Shown: positions 18,584-28,044 of the stretch, in pieces
Numbering within the stretch: the stretch's first letter is position 1
Layout of the letters: the number at the start of each line of letters is the position of its first letter
Origin: an uncultured Planctomycetales bacterium
GTDB lineage: Bacteria; Planctomycetota; Planctomycetia; Isosphaerales; Isosphaeraceae
Reading direction: 5' to 3'
Length of the DNA stretch: 64,000 bases
NCBI GenBank assembly: GCA_903926465.1
Contig: CAIYJE010000046.1
Span: 1-64,000 of the forward strand
The notes under the pieces: model-generated
The model's input: only the letters and a program-made list of their open reading frames with translations
What the model was told of the DNA's origin: nothing
Databases searched by the model: none
Made by a program: the position numbers and the translations under genes

Positions 18584-20488
18584 TCACATTCGCTCAACCG
18601 TGTTAATACCGAGCAGGCCGAGGCCGTTCTTGAGCACACGCGCCGTTAGGTCGGCCAGGGCCAGGCGGCTGAGCTTGGTCGCTTCGGACTCGGCCTTCAG
18701 CACGGGGCAGTTTTCAAAGAAAGCGCTGAAGGCGTTGGCCAGCGTGAACAGGTAATCGGTAAGGATGTTGGGCTTGAGTTCCGACCCGGCCAGGGCCACG
18801 GCCTCTGGCCAGCGCAGGATCTGGAGCCCGAGCGCTCGCTCGGCGGGATGGTCGAGCGCGATGGAAACACCCGTGGTGCGGAACGTCTCGGGGGCAAGCT
18901 CTCCCTTACGGAAGATGCTGCGGATGCGGGCGTAAGCATACTGGATGTAGGTGGCCGTGTTGCCATTCAGGGCCAGCATCTTATCCCAGTCGAACACGTA
19001 GTCGCTCAGGCGGTTCTGGGAAAGGTCGGCATACTTGAGTGCCCCCATCCCCACGATTTCGGCCACCTGGGCCCGCTCGGCCTCATCGAGTTCTGGGCTG
19101 TTCTCATCGACCACCTTGCGGGCCCGGGCCACGGCCTCGTCTAGCAACGATTCCAGGCCAACCGTATCCCCGGCGCGGGTTTTGAACGGCTTGCGATCGT
19201 TCCCCAGAATGGTGCCGAACGCCACGTGATCATACCGGGGGTGGGTGTATCCCCAGCGGCCAGCCACATCGAACAAGGCCTTGAAGTGGTCCCCCTGGCG
19301 ATGGTCGACCACGTACAGAATGTGGTCGGGGTTCCATTCCTGGACCCGGTAGCGAATGGTGGCCAGGTCGGTGGTGGCGTAGTTGTAGGCACCATCGCGT
19401 TTCCGCACGATGAACGGGGCCTTCATCCCTTCGGTGAAAACGACGGTGGCCCCTTCGCTCTGGGTGGCCAGCCCCCTGCTCTCCAGGTCGGTCACCACGT
19501 CTGCCAGCATCGGGTCATAAAAGCTTTCGCCAAGCGCCACGTCAAAGGTCACACCGAGCCGCAGGTAGACCCCCTCAAGCGCACTCAGGCAGAACGGCAT
19601 GAACTGATCCCACAGGGCCCGGTTCTCTGGGTCGCCGGCGTGCAGCTTGACGGTTTCCAGGCGTGCGGCCTCTTCAACCTGCTTGGCGGCAGCCTCGGCC
19701 GTTGTAAGTTCGGCCAGACTGGTCTGGAAACGAGTTTCCAGCTCGGAAAATCGAGGGTCATCGGCTCCACTGATTGGCTGGCCTGTTTCGGCGGCATATT
19801 TCTGGACCGCCTCGCCATGCTTCCCTTTCTTTTCCAGGGCCAAGGCATCGCCCAGTTGCTCGCGGAGTTTACCGGGTGCGCCAATTTTCGACTGAACCAG
19901 GCGGTAGAGCGACGACAGGTGGCTCACCGGATCGGCGGCGTAAGCCTGATCGTCTCTCAGGTTTTTCCAGCCGTAAAGGATCATGCCGAACTGGGCGCCC
20001 CAGTCACCCAGGTGATTGTCTTTGATCACGCGATGCCCGAGCGCGTGCAGGATGCGGGCCAGGCTATCGCCGATGACGGTTGAACGCACGTGCCCAACAT
20101 GCATTGGCTTGGCGACGTTGGGCGAGGAAAAGTCGATGACCACGGTCTGCGGGGCCACGGCGAGGGGCAGGCCCAGGGTTTCGTCGGTCTGGAGCGAGTT
20201 CAGCACGCTGGCCAGCCAGGCATCTTTGAGCCGAACGTTGAGAAAGCCGGGGCCGGCAATCTCGGGTGTGTCGGCCATGGGGTCCAGGTTCACACGGCCT
20301 GCAACCTCTTGAGCCAGAGCGCGAGGGTTCGCTCCAGCGGCCTTGGCCACGCCCATGCACCCGTTGGCTTGGTAATCACCGAACTTCGTGTCGGTGCTGG
20401 GTCGAACGGCCGCGGCAAAGGTTACAGGGTCGCTTCCGGCCGGGGCAGCCTGGGCAAACCGATCCCGGAGCGCATCGAGAATGTTCAT
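18584..20488 (-). CDS. argS: Arginine--tRNA ligase
   Basis: A complete 634-residue class I arginyl-tRNA synthetase. The N-terminal tRNA-binding domain (about 1-100) is followed by the HIGH-type signature in SSPNVAKPMHVGHVRSTVIG and GHRVIKDNHLGDWGAQFGM. Further motifs are HFKALFDVAGRWGY and the KMSK-region equivalent FGTILGNDRKPFKTRAGD. The C-terminal DALR anticodon-binding domain ends LLGINTVERM, typical of ArgS. The start is the ATG at 20488 (MNILDALRDRF); the upstream extension in the same frame is not homologous. It is essential for charging tRNA-Arg. There is no close operon partner. Confidence 0.97.
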   Translation of the reverse strand: MNILDALRDRFAQAAPAGSDPVTFAAAVRPSTDTKFGDYQANGCMGVAKAAGANPRALAQEVAGRVNLDPMADTPEIAGPGFLNVRLKDAWLASVLNSLQTDETLGLPLAVAPQTVVIDFSSPNVAKPMHVGHVRSTVIGDSLARILHALGHRVIKDNHLGDWGAQFGMILYGWKNLRDDQAYAADPVSHLSSLYRLVQSKIGAPGKLREQLGDALALEKKGKHGEAVQKYAAETGQPISGADDPRFSELETRFQTSLAELTTAEAAAKQVEEAARLETVKLHAGDPENRALWDQFMPFCLSALEGVYLRLGVTFDVALGESFYDPMLADVVTDLESRGLATQSEGATVVFTEGMKAPFIVRKRDGAYNYATTDLATIRYRVQEWNPDHILYVVDHRQGDHFKALFDVAGRWGYTHPRYDHVAFGTILGNDRKPFKTRAGDTVGLESLLDEAVARARKVVDENSPELDEAERAQVAEIVGMGALKYADLSQNRLSDYVFDWDKMLALNGNTATYIQYAYARIRSIFRKGELAPETFRTTGVSIALDHPAERALGLQILRWPEAVALAGSELKPNILTDYLFTLANAFSAFFENCPVLKAESEATKLSRLALADLTARVLKNGLGLLGINTVERM

Positions 20489-20658
20489 GGTGGCGTGCTT
20501 GCTTGGTCTTGTCTTGATTTGTGTTCTGGGGATCAACAACCCGAGCACCGGGCGTGAAAGAGCCAGATTCTATCAATTTGACGGAGATTCGGAAATTCCA
20601 CCGCTGAATGGTGGGAGCAATTCGTCTATCAAAGACTCAGGAGCAGTACCGCTGTCTT

Positions 20659-21117
20659 TCAGCTCCGTTTCTTACCGCGTTTGATCGCGTGAAGGGTTTC
20701 GTCTAGCTTGGCCAGAAACCGCGAGCGATCCTCCTTGGCAAACGCCGCTGGACCACCGGTGAAGGTTCCCCCTTGGCGAAGCATTTCCATCAAAGCCCGG
20801 GTTGCTAGCGCGTTACCAATATCGTCTTCCGTGAACGCTTTTCCCTTGGGGCCAAGCACACGGGCCCCTTTTTCAAGACAGCGCCCGGCCAGTGGAATGT
20901 CGGTTGTGATCGCCAGGTCGCTGTCACCAATGCGTTCCACAATCCAGTCATCGGCCGCGTCGAACCCGCCGCGCACCACTACCAATTCAATCAATTCCTC
21001 GGTCGGCACACGCATTGTGGCATTGGCAACCACAAATACCTTCACCACATGCCGGCGCGCAACGCGATACACCTCTTCCTTGACCGGGCAAGCATCACCA
21101 TCCACGTAAATTGGCAC
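20659..21117 (-). CDS. YaiI/YqxD-family (DUF188) protein
   Basis: A 152-residue protein opening with PIYVDGDACPVKEEVYRVARRH, the signature of the UPF0178/DUF188 family, followed by VFVVANATMRVP and DWIVERIGDSDLAITTDIPLA. These conserved aspartates give it a PIN-like nuclease look, but the family's activity is not established. The start codon is GTG at 21117. Length matches the family. It lies 170 bp from argS on the same strand. Confidence 0.9.
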   Translation of the reverse strand: MPIYVDGDACPVKEEVYRVARRHVVKVFVVANATMRVPTEELIELVVVRGGFDAADDWIVERIGDSDLAITTDIPLAGRCLEKGARVLGPKGKAFTEDDIGNALATRALMEMLRQGGTFTGGPAAFAKEDRSRFLAKLDETLHAIKRGKKRS

Positions 21118-21254
21118 GGGCGGGGTCTCTTGGAAGGCCTATTGTCTCAGGCGGTTTGGAGAAAACGTGTCAGATAAGATTGCCAGCTCGCACAGGGCGT
21201 TGCTTGGTCGGTGTCACGATATTCAAAACACGGCAATCGAAGCCAAGAACTGTG

Positions 21255-22016
21255 TCACGGCGCAACCTGGTCGAGCGGCACATCCTTGAGAATCATCAGC
21301 AACGACAGCACCACGCTTCTAGGCGTGGGGCTTTGGGGAGTTGTGACCACGTAGGCCAGATCTCCTGGACGGACGAACCGGAACGAGCCGGCGGTGGTCA
21401 CTTCCGTCATCGACATGCCGGCCGGCACCGGGACAACCGTGACAAAGTTGTTGCCGCCCACGCCAAGCTGGAGTGGGTTCAAATTCAGCGGCTGAGCCAC
21501 CACGTGGATCCGCCTGGGCATTTGCATTTCCTGGGGGCTCATCAGGTTGTAGGGGTTCACGCCAAGCAGGTTTTGCCGCTGGATGTCGAACAGCGTGAGC
21601 ACGCGGTTGAAGCCGAACAGGTGCTGAATGGTGGGCGTGACCAGGTTCCGTGCGGCCCCTCGGTAAACATCGGCGTGATCGGCCCCCACACGGTTCGAGC
21701 CCAGGTCTAGCCCGGTAATCTCGACCAGGCATGCCTCATCCAGTCGATCGACGCTGGTTGGCCAGCGCATGGCGAAGGTGCCCACGGCATCGGCCGAGAC
21801 CGGGAACTGTTGGCCCCGCTCATTCTCAAGCACCAGCCAGCGGTCGGTGACCGTGAGTACCTGAAGCCATTCCCCCTGCGCAGGCATCTGGGGTGGTGCC
21901 ATCAGACCCACCGGTTGCTGCATCACCTGAGCCTGTGCCGGTGGCTGGCTGAGCGTCAGTAGCCCGAGTACGGCCGGAGCCAGGACAATGATCAAGTTGC
22001 TCGAAGGTCGAGTCAT
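21255..22016 (-). CDS. Secreted protein of unknown function
   Basis: A 253-residue protein with a typical signal peptide (hydrophobic core LIIVLAPAVLGLLTLSQ, cleavage probably after AQA near residue 29). The mature part is beta-rich (WLQVLTVTDRWLVLENERGQQFPV) with a Met/Pro/Gln-rich N-terminal segment. No family is recognised. The start is the ATG at 22016, with a GGGAG about ten bases upstream. It probably resides in the periplasm or the cell-envelope space. Confidence 0.75.
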   Translation of the reverse strand: MTRPSSNLIIVLAPAVLGLLTLSQPPAQAQVMQQPVGLMAPPQMPAQGEWLQVLTVTDRWLVLENERGQQFPVSADAVGTFAMRWPTSVDRLDEACLVEITGLDLGSNRVGADHADVYRGAARNLVTPTIQHLFGFNRVLTLFDIQRQNLLGVNPYNLMSPQEMQMPRRIHVVAQPLNLNPLQLGVGGNNFVTVVPVPAGMSMTEVTTAGSFRFVRPGDLAYVVTTPQSPTPRSVVLSLLMILKDVPLDQVAP

Positions 22017-22367
22017 GGACGGCCGCTCCCTTTGCCGTTGCGGTCGGCTAGGTTTGAAGTGAGTGCCTTGGCAGAGTGTATTTTATACCCTGGCTCGCAA
22101 AGAAGCGATGCGGAGGGGTGAGATCCGGCCGAGCGTGCCGGGCCGTTTCATGGCGTCTGCCCGAGGGCCTGTTTCAAAACCAGATCCTCAGGCATGCTCT
22201 TTGGCCAAACGAACCGATTCGGTAGGATAGACTCTCAGTGGCTGGATTCCGATCTCGCAAATCCGCTTCAGAGAGATCACTGTTCACATCGACCGTCTTG
22301 GCTGGCCAGGATTGTTGCACGTGATCGGTTTGTGAAGTCTGTCCACGGTTTCCGGGAGCTGTGTGCG
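22017..22367. other. Divergent intergenic region
   Basis: This 351-bp gap separates a minus-strand secreted-protein gene from the plus-strand FHA-phosphatase gene. Its plus-strand frame is open upstream of 22368 but the peptide looks random and lacks a ribosome-binding site. No terminator, repeat or RNA gene is seen. Confidence 0.4.
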
Positions 22368-24092
22368 ATGGCAGTCCTTTTTATCCAGGATGGGAATTCC
22401 CCAGGTCGCAAGCACCCGCTGACGAAACCGAACACGCTCATCGGTCGTCGGACCGAGTGCGACCTGGTGTTTGATCTCAATGGCATTAGCCGAGAGCATG
22501 CCAGGATTCAGAGGGACGGTGCGCGGTATTCGCTGGTCGATCTGAATTCGCGAAACCGGACCAAGCTCAATGAGTCGTTCATTGCGCCTGACCAGCCGAT
22601 ACCCCTCAAGTCTGGCGACCGGATCAACATCTGCGACGTGGAGATGGTCTTTTACGCCGAAGATCCGCCGGCCAAGGTCGATCCGTTTGAGTACGGCGGC
22701 GAGGACGGCGGTTCCACCATCCAGATGCTGGACGCTTCACGAAGCGACGTACTGGCCAGCATTCTGAAGCCGGAAGTCAAGCTCAAGGCCATTCTGGAGA
22801 TCTCTCGCAAGCTCTCGCATAGCTTTGAGTTGCCCAAGATTGCGGAGGGGATTCTGGAGTCCCTGATGGATCTGTACCCCCAGGCCGAGCGAGCGCTGCT
22901 GGTGTTGCTCAAGCATGAGGGGCCTGGGAAGTGGTCAATTGAAAAGGACCGGTTCTTTCACCGGGTTCGGCCCCGCAAGTCGGGCTCTCGATTTGCGCAA
23001 TCGTCAGACCCGTCGGATGAACCGGTGATCCGGATTTCCCGAACGCTTATCAATGAAGTGGTCGAGGGGCGGCAGTCGGTTCGGCGGTACTACCCCGGCG
23101 AAGGGCAAAACGTCTCCACGAGTGCCTCAATTGCCGACCTGCGAATTCGCTCTGTGCTTTGCGTGCCGCTGTTGAGTTCAGACGGGGGTGATTCCTCAAA
23201 CGGGAACGTGCTCGGGATTTTGCAACTGGATACCAGTGACCTGAAGCAGTTCGAGTCTGACGATCTGGATGTGCTGGATGCCGTGGCCCGTCAGGCAGCC
23301 ATGGCGCTTCAGAATGTAACGCTGCACGAAACGATTTTGCGGAACATGGAGATCAACCGCGATATCGAGCTCGCCGAGTCGATTCAGCGGCAGTTCTTGC
23401 CTAGCACGGTTCCCCAGGTGCCCGGCTTTGATTTTTTTGCGAGGTACAAGCCGGCCCGCAAGGTCGGCGGAGATTATTACGATTTTGTGCCGCTTGGTAG
23501 CGACCGGCTGGCGATTGCCCTGGGAGACGTTTCCGGCAAGGGGGTTGCGGCGGCACTTTTGATGGCCAAGTTCTCTGGCGAGACTCGGGCCAGCATTCTG
23601 ATCGACAAAGAGCCTGGACCGGCGCTCACGCGAACCAATAATCTGATGTGCGACGCCGGCATTGATGACAAGTTTATCACCCTTTCCCTGTGTAACCTGG
23701 ACTTCAGCGAGCGACGGCTGACCTATGCCTCGGCCGGGCATGAGCCGGTACTAATCCGGCGTGCGGGCGGCCAAATTGAAGAGCTGGGCGAGCTGGTCCG
23801 AAAGTTCCCGCTGGGCGTGGATGATTCTCTGGTTTACAGCCAGGCGGAAACCATTCTGGCACCGGGTGACGTGGTGGTGATTTATTCAGATGGTGTGACC
23901 GATGCGCAGAATCCGGCCGGAGAACGGTATGATCTGATTGGGAACCGTCGGCTGCGGGCTCGGCTGGCTGGGCTTTCGGGCAGCCCTTCGCTAGTTGGCG
24001 AGGGGATTTTGCAAGAACTCCGGGAGTTTTGCAGAGACCAGTCCCAGGCCGACGATATCACGCTGGTTTGTTTTGGACCAACCGCTCGGTAA
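22368..24092 (+). CDS. FHA-GAF-PP2C (RsbU/SpoIIE-type) phosphatase
   Basis: A 574-residue, three-domain signalling protein. The N-terminal FHA domain (about 20-95) has GRRTECDLVFD, GISREHARI and LNSRNRTKLN, the residues that bind phosphothreonine. A GAF-like domain lies at about 150-325 (with IRSVLCVPLL and DVLDAVARQAAMALQN). The C-terminal SpoIIE/RsbU-type PP2C domain (about 345-570) has QFLPSTVPQVPGFDFFARY, GGDYYDFVPL, GDVSGKGVAAALLMA and YSDGVTDAQN. It probably dephosphorylates a Ser/Thr-phosphorylated partner such as an anti-sigma-factor antagonist, gated by the GAF and FHA inputs. The start is the ATG at 22368, at the beginning of FHA homology. The partner is unknown. Confidence 0.92.
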   Translation: MAVLFIQDGNSPGRKHPLTKPNTLIGRRTECDLVFDLNGISREHARIQRDGARYSLVDLNSRNRTKLNESFIAPDQPIPLKSGDRINICDVEMVFYAEDPPAKVDPFEYGGEDGGSTIQMLDASRSDVLASILKPEVKLKAILEISRKLSHSFELPKIAEGILESLMDLYPQAERALLVLLKHEGPGKWSIEKDRFFHRVRPRKSGSRFAQSSDPSDEPVIRISRTLINEVVEGRQSVRRYYPGEGQNVSTSASIADLRIRSVLCVPLLSSDGGDSSNGNVLGILQLDTSDLKQFESDDLDVLDAVARQAAMALQNVTLHETILRNMEINRDIELAESIQRQFLPSTVPQVPGFDFFARYKPARKVGGDYYDFVPLGSDRLAIALGDVSGKGVAAALLMAKFSGETRASILIDKEPGPALTRTNNLMCDAGIDDKFITLSLCNLDFSERRLTYASAGHEPVLIRRAGGQIEELGELVRKFPLGVDDSLVYSQAETILAPGDVVVIYSDGVTDAQNPAGERYDLIGNRRLRARLAGLSGSPSLVGEGILQELREFCRDQSQADDITLVCFGPTAR

Positions 24093-24210
24093 AGGCACAG
24101 CCGTTTCTGTTGCCTGATCACGTTCTGGGATGGAAGCCCAGGGCGTGCGAACCGTCTTGAGCCTTATCGGACAGATGATTGCAGTCTGAGTCGTCTGAAT
24201 AGAGCATTGC

Positions 24211-25824
24211 ATGGCACTGAAAGTCTCGAATCTGAAACTGGGCCTGGATGAATCCGAAGCCGCGTTGGTGGGTAAGCTGGCAAGCCGGCTTTCCGTGCCC
24301 ACAGACGCCATTGCCGGCTGGAGAATCTTACGCAAGAGCCTGGACGCACGACGTCACGATGAGATTCACTTCGTGTATTCGGCGGAGGTGTCTCTGGCCG
24401 ACCCCGAGCGTGAGCGAGAGCTAATGGCCACGTCTCGCATGCCGGGGCTGAACCTGCATACCCCAGACCAGCTTGACTGGCCAGAGCCAGGCGTAGAGCC
24501 GCTCCCAGGCCGGCCGGTGGTCATTGGTTCCGGGCCTGCCGGATTGTTTGCTGCCTACTTTCTGGCGCGGGCCGGCTATGCGCCGCTGGTGCTAGAGCGT
24601 GGCAAGCCGGTGAAGGAGCGGGTGGCGGATGTGCGTGGGTTTGACGCCGGCGGTGAGTTTGAACCAGAGAGCAATTACCTGTTCGGTGAGGGGGGGGCCG
24701 GTACCTTCTCAGACGGTAAGTTAACCAGCCGCGCGGGTGGCCCAGACGTGCAGGCGGTTCTGGAACTGATTGCCGATTGCCACGGCAAGCCAGGGGTCCT
24801 TTACGAGCAACGGCCACACCTGGGTTCCAACCGGCTCCCGCTGGTGGTCCGAACCTTGCGCCGGCGGGTTGAAGAGCTTGGTGCCGAGGTCCGCTTTTCG
24901 TGCCGTGTGGAAGACCTGGACCTTCGTGATGGCCGCTTGGTGGGGCTGTACACCAGTAGCGGGTACATTGCCACCCCGCTCGCCATTCTGGCCATGGGCC
25001 ACAGTGCGCGAGACACGTACACGATGCTGTTGCGTCGAGAGGTTCCGCTTGAGTTCAAGCCGTTCCAGTTCGGCGTCCGGATCGAGCAGCCCCAGGAGAA
25101 TATCAATCAGGTTCGCTATGGCGCGTTCTCGGACCATCCGGCCCTGGGCGCGGCCGATTATGAGCTGGTGACCAATACTGGTGGTCGAGATCTGTTCACG
25201 TTTTGCATGTGTGCCGGTGGTTACGTCATGCCGAGCGTGAGCGAGCCTGGATATTTCTGCACCAACGGCATGAGCGAAAGCCGGCATGACTCTCCGTTTG
25301 CCAACAGCGGGCTGGTGGTCACGGTCACGGCGGCTGATACCGGCAGCAATCATCCACTGGCGGGAATCCATTTCCAGCAGCGAGCCGAACGGCTGGCGTA
25401 CATGGTGGGCGGCCGAGAGTACAAGGCTCCCATCCAGCGCGTCTCAGACTGGGCCCGGGGTCGGGGCAGCCGGGGCGATGTGCCATCCAGCTACACCCAG
25501 TATTCCAGGGGTGTGGTACCAACCGACCTGGCCATGATCATTCCGCCCACGGTCCTATCCGCGTTGGAGCGGGGCCTACCGGCGCTCGATCGCAAGTTCC
25601 GGGGCAAGTTCTTGAAAGACGCCACCCTGACTGGCCCGGAATCGCGTGGGAGCTCGCCGGTTCGCGTCCTCCGGAATACGCAAACCCGAGAAAGCACCGG
25701 CGTGCAAGGTCTCTTTCCCTGCGGCGAGGGGGCCGGCTATGCGGGCGGAATCGTCAGTGCGGCCGTAGACGGGCTTCGGACCGCGCGGGCCTTGGTGGGT
25801 CGATTCGCCAGGCCGAGCGCCTGA
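24211..25824 (+). CDS. FAD-dependent oxidoreductase (COG2509-type)
   Basis: A 537-residue flavoprotein. A roughly 90-residue N-terminal module (MALKVSNLKLGLDESEAAL...) precedes the FAD-binding VVIGSGPAGLFAAYFLARAG (about 106-125). GGAGTFSDGKL (about 161-171) and the C-terminal GLFPCGEGAGYAGGIVSAAVDG, the second FAD contact, complete the signature of the uncharacterised FAD-dependent dehydrogenases of COG2509. The reaction and substrate are unknown. It follows the phosphatase gene by 118 bp on the same strand, but no functional link is evident. Confidence 0.9.
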   Translation: MALKVSNLKLGLDESEAALVGKLASRLSVPTDAIAGWRILRKSLDARRHDEIHFVYSAEVSLADPERERELMATSRMPGLNLHTPDQLDWPEPGVEPLPGRPVVIGSGPAGLFAAYFLARAGYAPLVLERGKPVKERVADVRGFDAGGEFEPESNYLFGEGGAGTFSDGKLTSRAGGPDVQAVLELIADCHGKPGVLYEQRPHLGSNRLPLVVRTLRRRVEELGAEVRFSCRVEDLDLRDGRLVGLYTSSGYIATPLAILAMGHSARDTYTMLLRREVPLEFKPFQFGVRIEQPQENINQVRYGAFSDHPALGAADYELVTNTGGRDLFTFCMCAGGYVMPSVSEPGYFCTNGMSESRHDSPFANSGLVVTVTAADTGSNHPLAGIHFQQRAERLAYMVGGREYKAPIQRVSDWARGRGSRGDVPSSYTQYSRGVVPTDLAMIIPPTVLSALERGLPALDRKFRGKFLKDATLTGPESRGSSPVRVLRNTQTRESTGVQGLFPCGEGAGYAGGIVSAAVDGLRTARALVGRFARPSA

Positions 25825-25864
25825 GCCCTGAGGGGCCAGGACGAGCCTGGCCTTGAAACCCGAT

Positions 25865-26584
25865 TCACGCAGACTTCGCGAGCAGCGAGGTGCCGGCGTG
25901 TTCCCCCGTGAGATGCGGGGCCGGGATCGGGGAACTGGCCGGGGCAATGGCCTCAGTCAGCAGAAAGGGGGCGGCTCCCCTGTGAATTTTCTGAGTCACG
26001 GTCTCAAAGCCGGCCTGCTGGCAGAGTTCGCGCAACCGCTTGCGCGAGCAGTGGTGGACGTTCCCTTCCACGGTGGCCACGCAAACGTCGTAAATGAACC
26101 AGCCCCAGGGGGCGTCTCGGTAACCGTCAACCAGCAGCAGGCTACCGCCCGGCTTCAAAACCCGGCACATCTCGGCCACGGCTCGATCTTGGTGCGGGTA
26201 ATGGTGAAAGCTATTGGAGCAGGTGACGACATCGAACTGACCGGCCGCAAACGGCAGGCGTTCACTGTCTCCCTGAATCGGCTGGACCCGGCCAGCATGT
26301 GCGGCCCAGCGTTCAGCCCCTTTTTCCAGCATGCCGCTCACCAGGTCGATACCCCAGATCCGGGCCTCGGGCAGGGCTTCACGCATTCGGTGAGCGAAGA
26401 CCCCGGTCCCGCATCCGATATCGAGTAAGTTCAAGCGGTTCGAGCCAAATCGACCACGGATACGACCAATGATGGCCCGGTGAGAAGGACCGAAGAGGAG
26501 TTTCTGGAGAATCGAGCGGTCATAGCTCTTGCTCCAGCGTGTGAATTCCTCGGTTGCCTGATGCTTGTCGTACCGCAATGGCAT
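25865..26584 (-). CDS. Class I SAM-dependent methyltransferase
   Basis: About 239 residues. The SAM-binding core reads LLDIGCGTGVFAHRMREALP (motif I, about 47-66), then RIWGIDLVSGMLEKG and GQFDVVTCSNSFHHYPHQDRAVAEMCRVLKPGGSLLLVDGYRD. This is the UbiE/Methyltransf_11 type. The substrate is not evident. The start is uncertain: the ATG at 26584 has GGAGG directly abutting it, too close to be ideal, so an in-frame GTG at 26596 is an alternative. It is divergent from rplM. Confidence 0.87.
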   Translation of the reverse strand: MPLRYDKHQATEEFTRWSKSYDRSILQKLLFGPSHRAIIGRIRGRFGSNRLNLLDIGCGTGVFAHRMREALPEARIWGIDLVSGMLEKGAERWAAHAGRVQPIQGDSERLPFAAGQFDVVTCSNSFHHYPHQDRAVAEMCRVLKPGGSLLLVDGYRDAPWGWFIYDVCVATVEGNVHHCSRKRLRELCQQAGFETVTQKIHRGAAPFLLTEAIAPASSPIPAPHLTGEHAGTSLLAKSA

Positions 26585-26747
26585 CCTCCGTGTCACGAAC
26601 CTACCCGCCAACCACTCCGTTAACGCGTTAACTACCAATGTTATATGGGATTGGGGCGGGCCGAACAAGCCGAATTGAGCCGGTGAGGGGGTGATCGACC
26701 TCCCTTGGGGTCGCTCCCCCGCGCATGGGATTCCGGGGGAATTCGGC

Positions 26748-26775
26748 TTGACTGCTCCTCAGGAATCGCTATAAA
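26748..26775 (+). promoter_or_regulatory. Sigma-70-type promoter of rplM-rpsI
   Basis: TTGACT (26748-26753) and TATAAA (26770-26775) with a 16-bp spacer lie about 95 bp before rplM. The leader then contains an inverted repeat, GTCCCG and CGGGAC, around 26818-26842, a possible small leader hairpin. Confidence 0.7.
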
Positions 26776-26868
26776 TAGAACTTTCGCCTCAAAACCCAGG
26801 GGCGAGACCGAGCAACCCGTCCCGCAGGGATTTTCACGGGACATTCTCCCGCACAGGTTTTTTCGGCG

Positions 26869-27456
26869 ATGAACTGTTTTCAAGCAAAAGCGGGGCAAGT
26901 TGCACCGCAGTGGTATGTGATCGACGCGGCCGATCAGGTCGTGGGGCGTCTGGCTGCACAGATTGCACCAATTCTGATGGGCAAGCACCGCCCCACCTAC
27001 ACCCCGCACATCGACACGGGCGACTACGTGATTGTGGTGAACGCCGATAAGGTCGTTTTCACTGGCAACAAGTGGCGTCAGAAAAGCTACCAGCGGTATA
27101 GCGGCTATCCCGGTGGTCAGCGTGAAGAAGCTGCCTTTAAGTTGTTTGAGCGACACCCCGAGCGGATTCTGGAACTCGCCATCAAGCGGATGATGCCGAA
27201 GAACAAGATCGGCCGGCACATGATGGACAAGTTGAAGCTGTTCAACGGTCCTCAGCATGATCATCAGGCCCAGCAGCCAATCGCCCTGCCTCCCAAGGCT
27301 GGTCGGCCCTCTGCTTCCGGAATCATTATTGCTCCGATTCCGGTCGTGAATCCTCCCCGCTACCTGGTGAAGAAGCTGGCAGCTCAGGTTGCCAAGGCCT
27401 CGGCCTCGGCCGTTGCCCATGAAGGTCATGATCACGCTGGTTCTGAAAACGCCTGA
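26869..27456 (+). CDS. rplM: Large ribosomal subunit protein L13, with C-terminal extension
   Basis: A 195-residue L13. The core (about 12-139) has WYVIDAADQVVGRLAAQIA, MGKHRPTYTPHIDTGDYVIV, YSGYPGG, MMPKNKIGRHMMDKLKLF and the usual end-of-family HDHQAQQP. The standard bacterial protein stops near residue 142. Here about 55 more residues follow: a Pro/Ala-rich stretch, a basic YLVKKLAAQVAKA segment and a His-rich end (AHEGHDHAG). It binds 23S rRNA early in 50S assembly. It is co-transcribed with rpsI, 104 bp downstream, the canonical order. The role of the tail is unknown. Confidence 0.96.
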   Translation: MNCFQAKAGQVAPQWYVIDAADQVVGRLAAQIAPILMGKHRPTYTPHIDTGDYVIVVNADKVVFTGNKWRQKSYQRYSGYPGGQREEAAFKLFERHPERILELAIKRMMPKNKIGRHMMDKLKLFNGPQHDHQAQQPIALPPKAGRPSASGIIIAPIPVVNPPRYLVKKLAAQVAKASASAVAHEGHDHAGSENA

Positions 27457-27560
27457 ACTGGCTCACCTGCAAGGTGAACCCGTTCGCGTTTGGAACGGAA
27501 CCCCGGCTACTCTCAACGGACATTTTTCGCTTCTGGCCCGATCACGGAACCTGATTTCCC

Positions 27561-27962
27561 ATGGCAACGGCTCAATCTAATTACATCTGGGGAACCGGTC
27601 GTCGCAAGACGGCGGTTGCTCGTGTTCGTATTCGTGAAGGCACTGGTCAGTTCTTCGTGAACAACCTGCCTATCGAAAATTACTTCGTTGAAGTGACTCA
27701 CGCCACCGACGCCAAGTCCCCGTTGACCCTCACCGACATGGGCGGCCGTGTGGATGTGTTCGTCAACGTCAAGGGCAGTGGCAAAAGCAGCCAAAGTGGC
27801 GCTGTGGTCATGGGTTTGGCACGAGCTCTGAAAGAGTTTCGTCCCGACCTTGACGAAGCGTTGCGTGCTAGTGGCTTCTTGACTCGCGACCCACGTATGG
27901 TCGAGCGTAAGAAGTATGGTCACAAGAAAGCCCGTAAGAGCTTCCAGTTCTCCAAGCGTTGA
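27561..27962 (+). CDS. rpsI: Small ribosomal subunit protein S9
   Basis: A 133-residue S9 of normal length: WGTGRRKTAVARVRIREGTG at the N-terminus, VKGSGKSSQSGAVVMGLARAL in the middle, and the conserved basic tail RKKYGHKKARKSFQFSKR that reaches into the ribosomal P site. It is the second gene of the rplM-rpsI operon and is followed directly by a strong terminator. Confidence 0.97.
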   Translation: MATAQSNYIWGTGRRKTAVARVRIREGTGQFFVNNLPIENYFVEVTHATDAKSPLTLTDMGGRVDVFVNVKGSGKSSQSGAVVMGLARALKEFRPDLDEALRASGFLTRDPRMVERKKYGHKKARKSFQFSKR

Positions 27963-27997
27963 TTGCCAACGCCTGGCGACACTTGGTCCGCAAATTC

Positions 27998-28044
27998 AAG
28001 ACCAGCCGAGAACGGGTTTTCCCGCTCTCTGGCTGGTCTTTTTG
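27998..28044 (+). terminator. Rho-independent terminator of rplM-rpsI
   Basis: A long imperfect stem (AGACCAGCCGAGAACGGG with CCCGCTCTCTGGCTGGTCT) is followed by TTTTT. It begins 36 bp after the rpsI stop codon. Confidence 0.9.
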
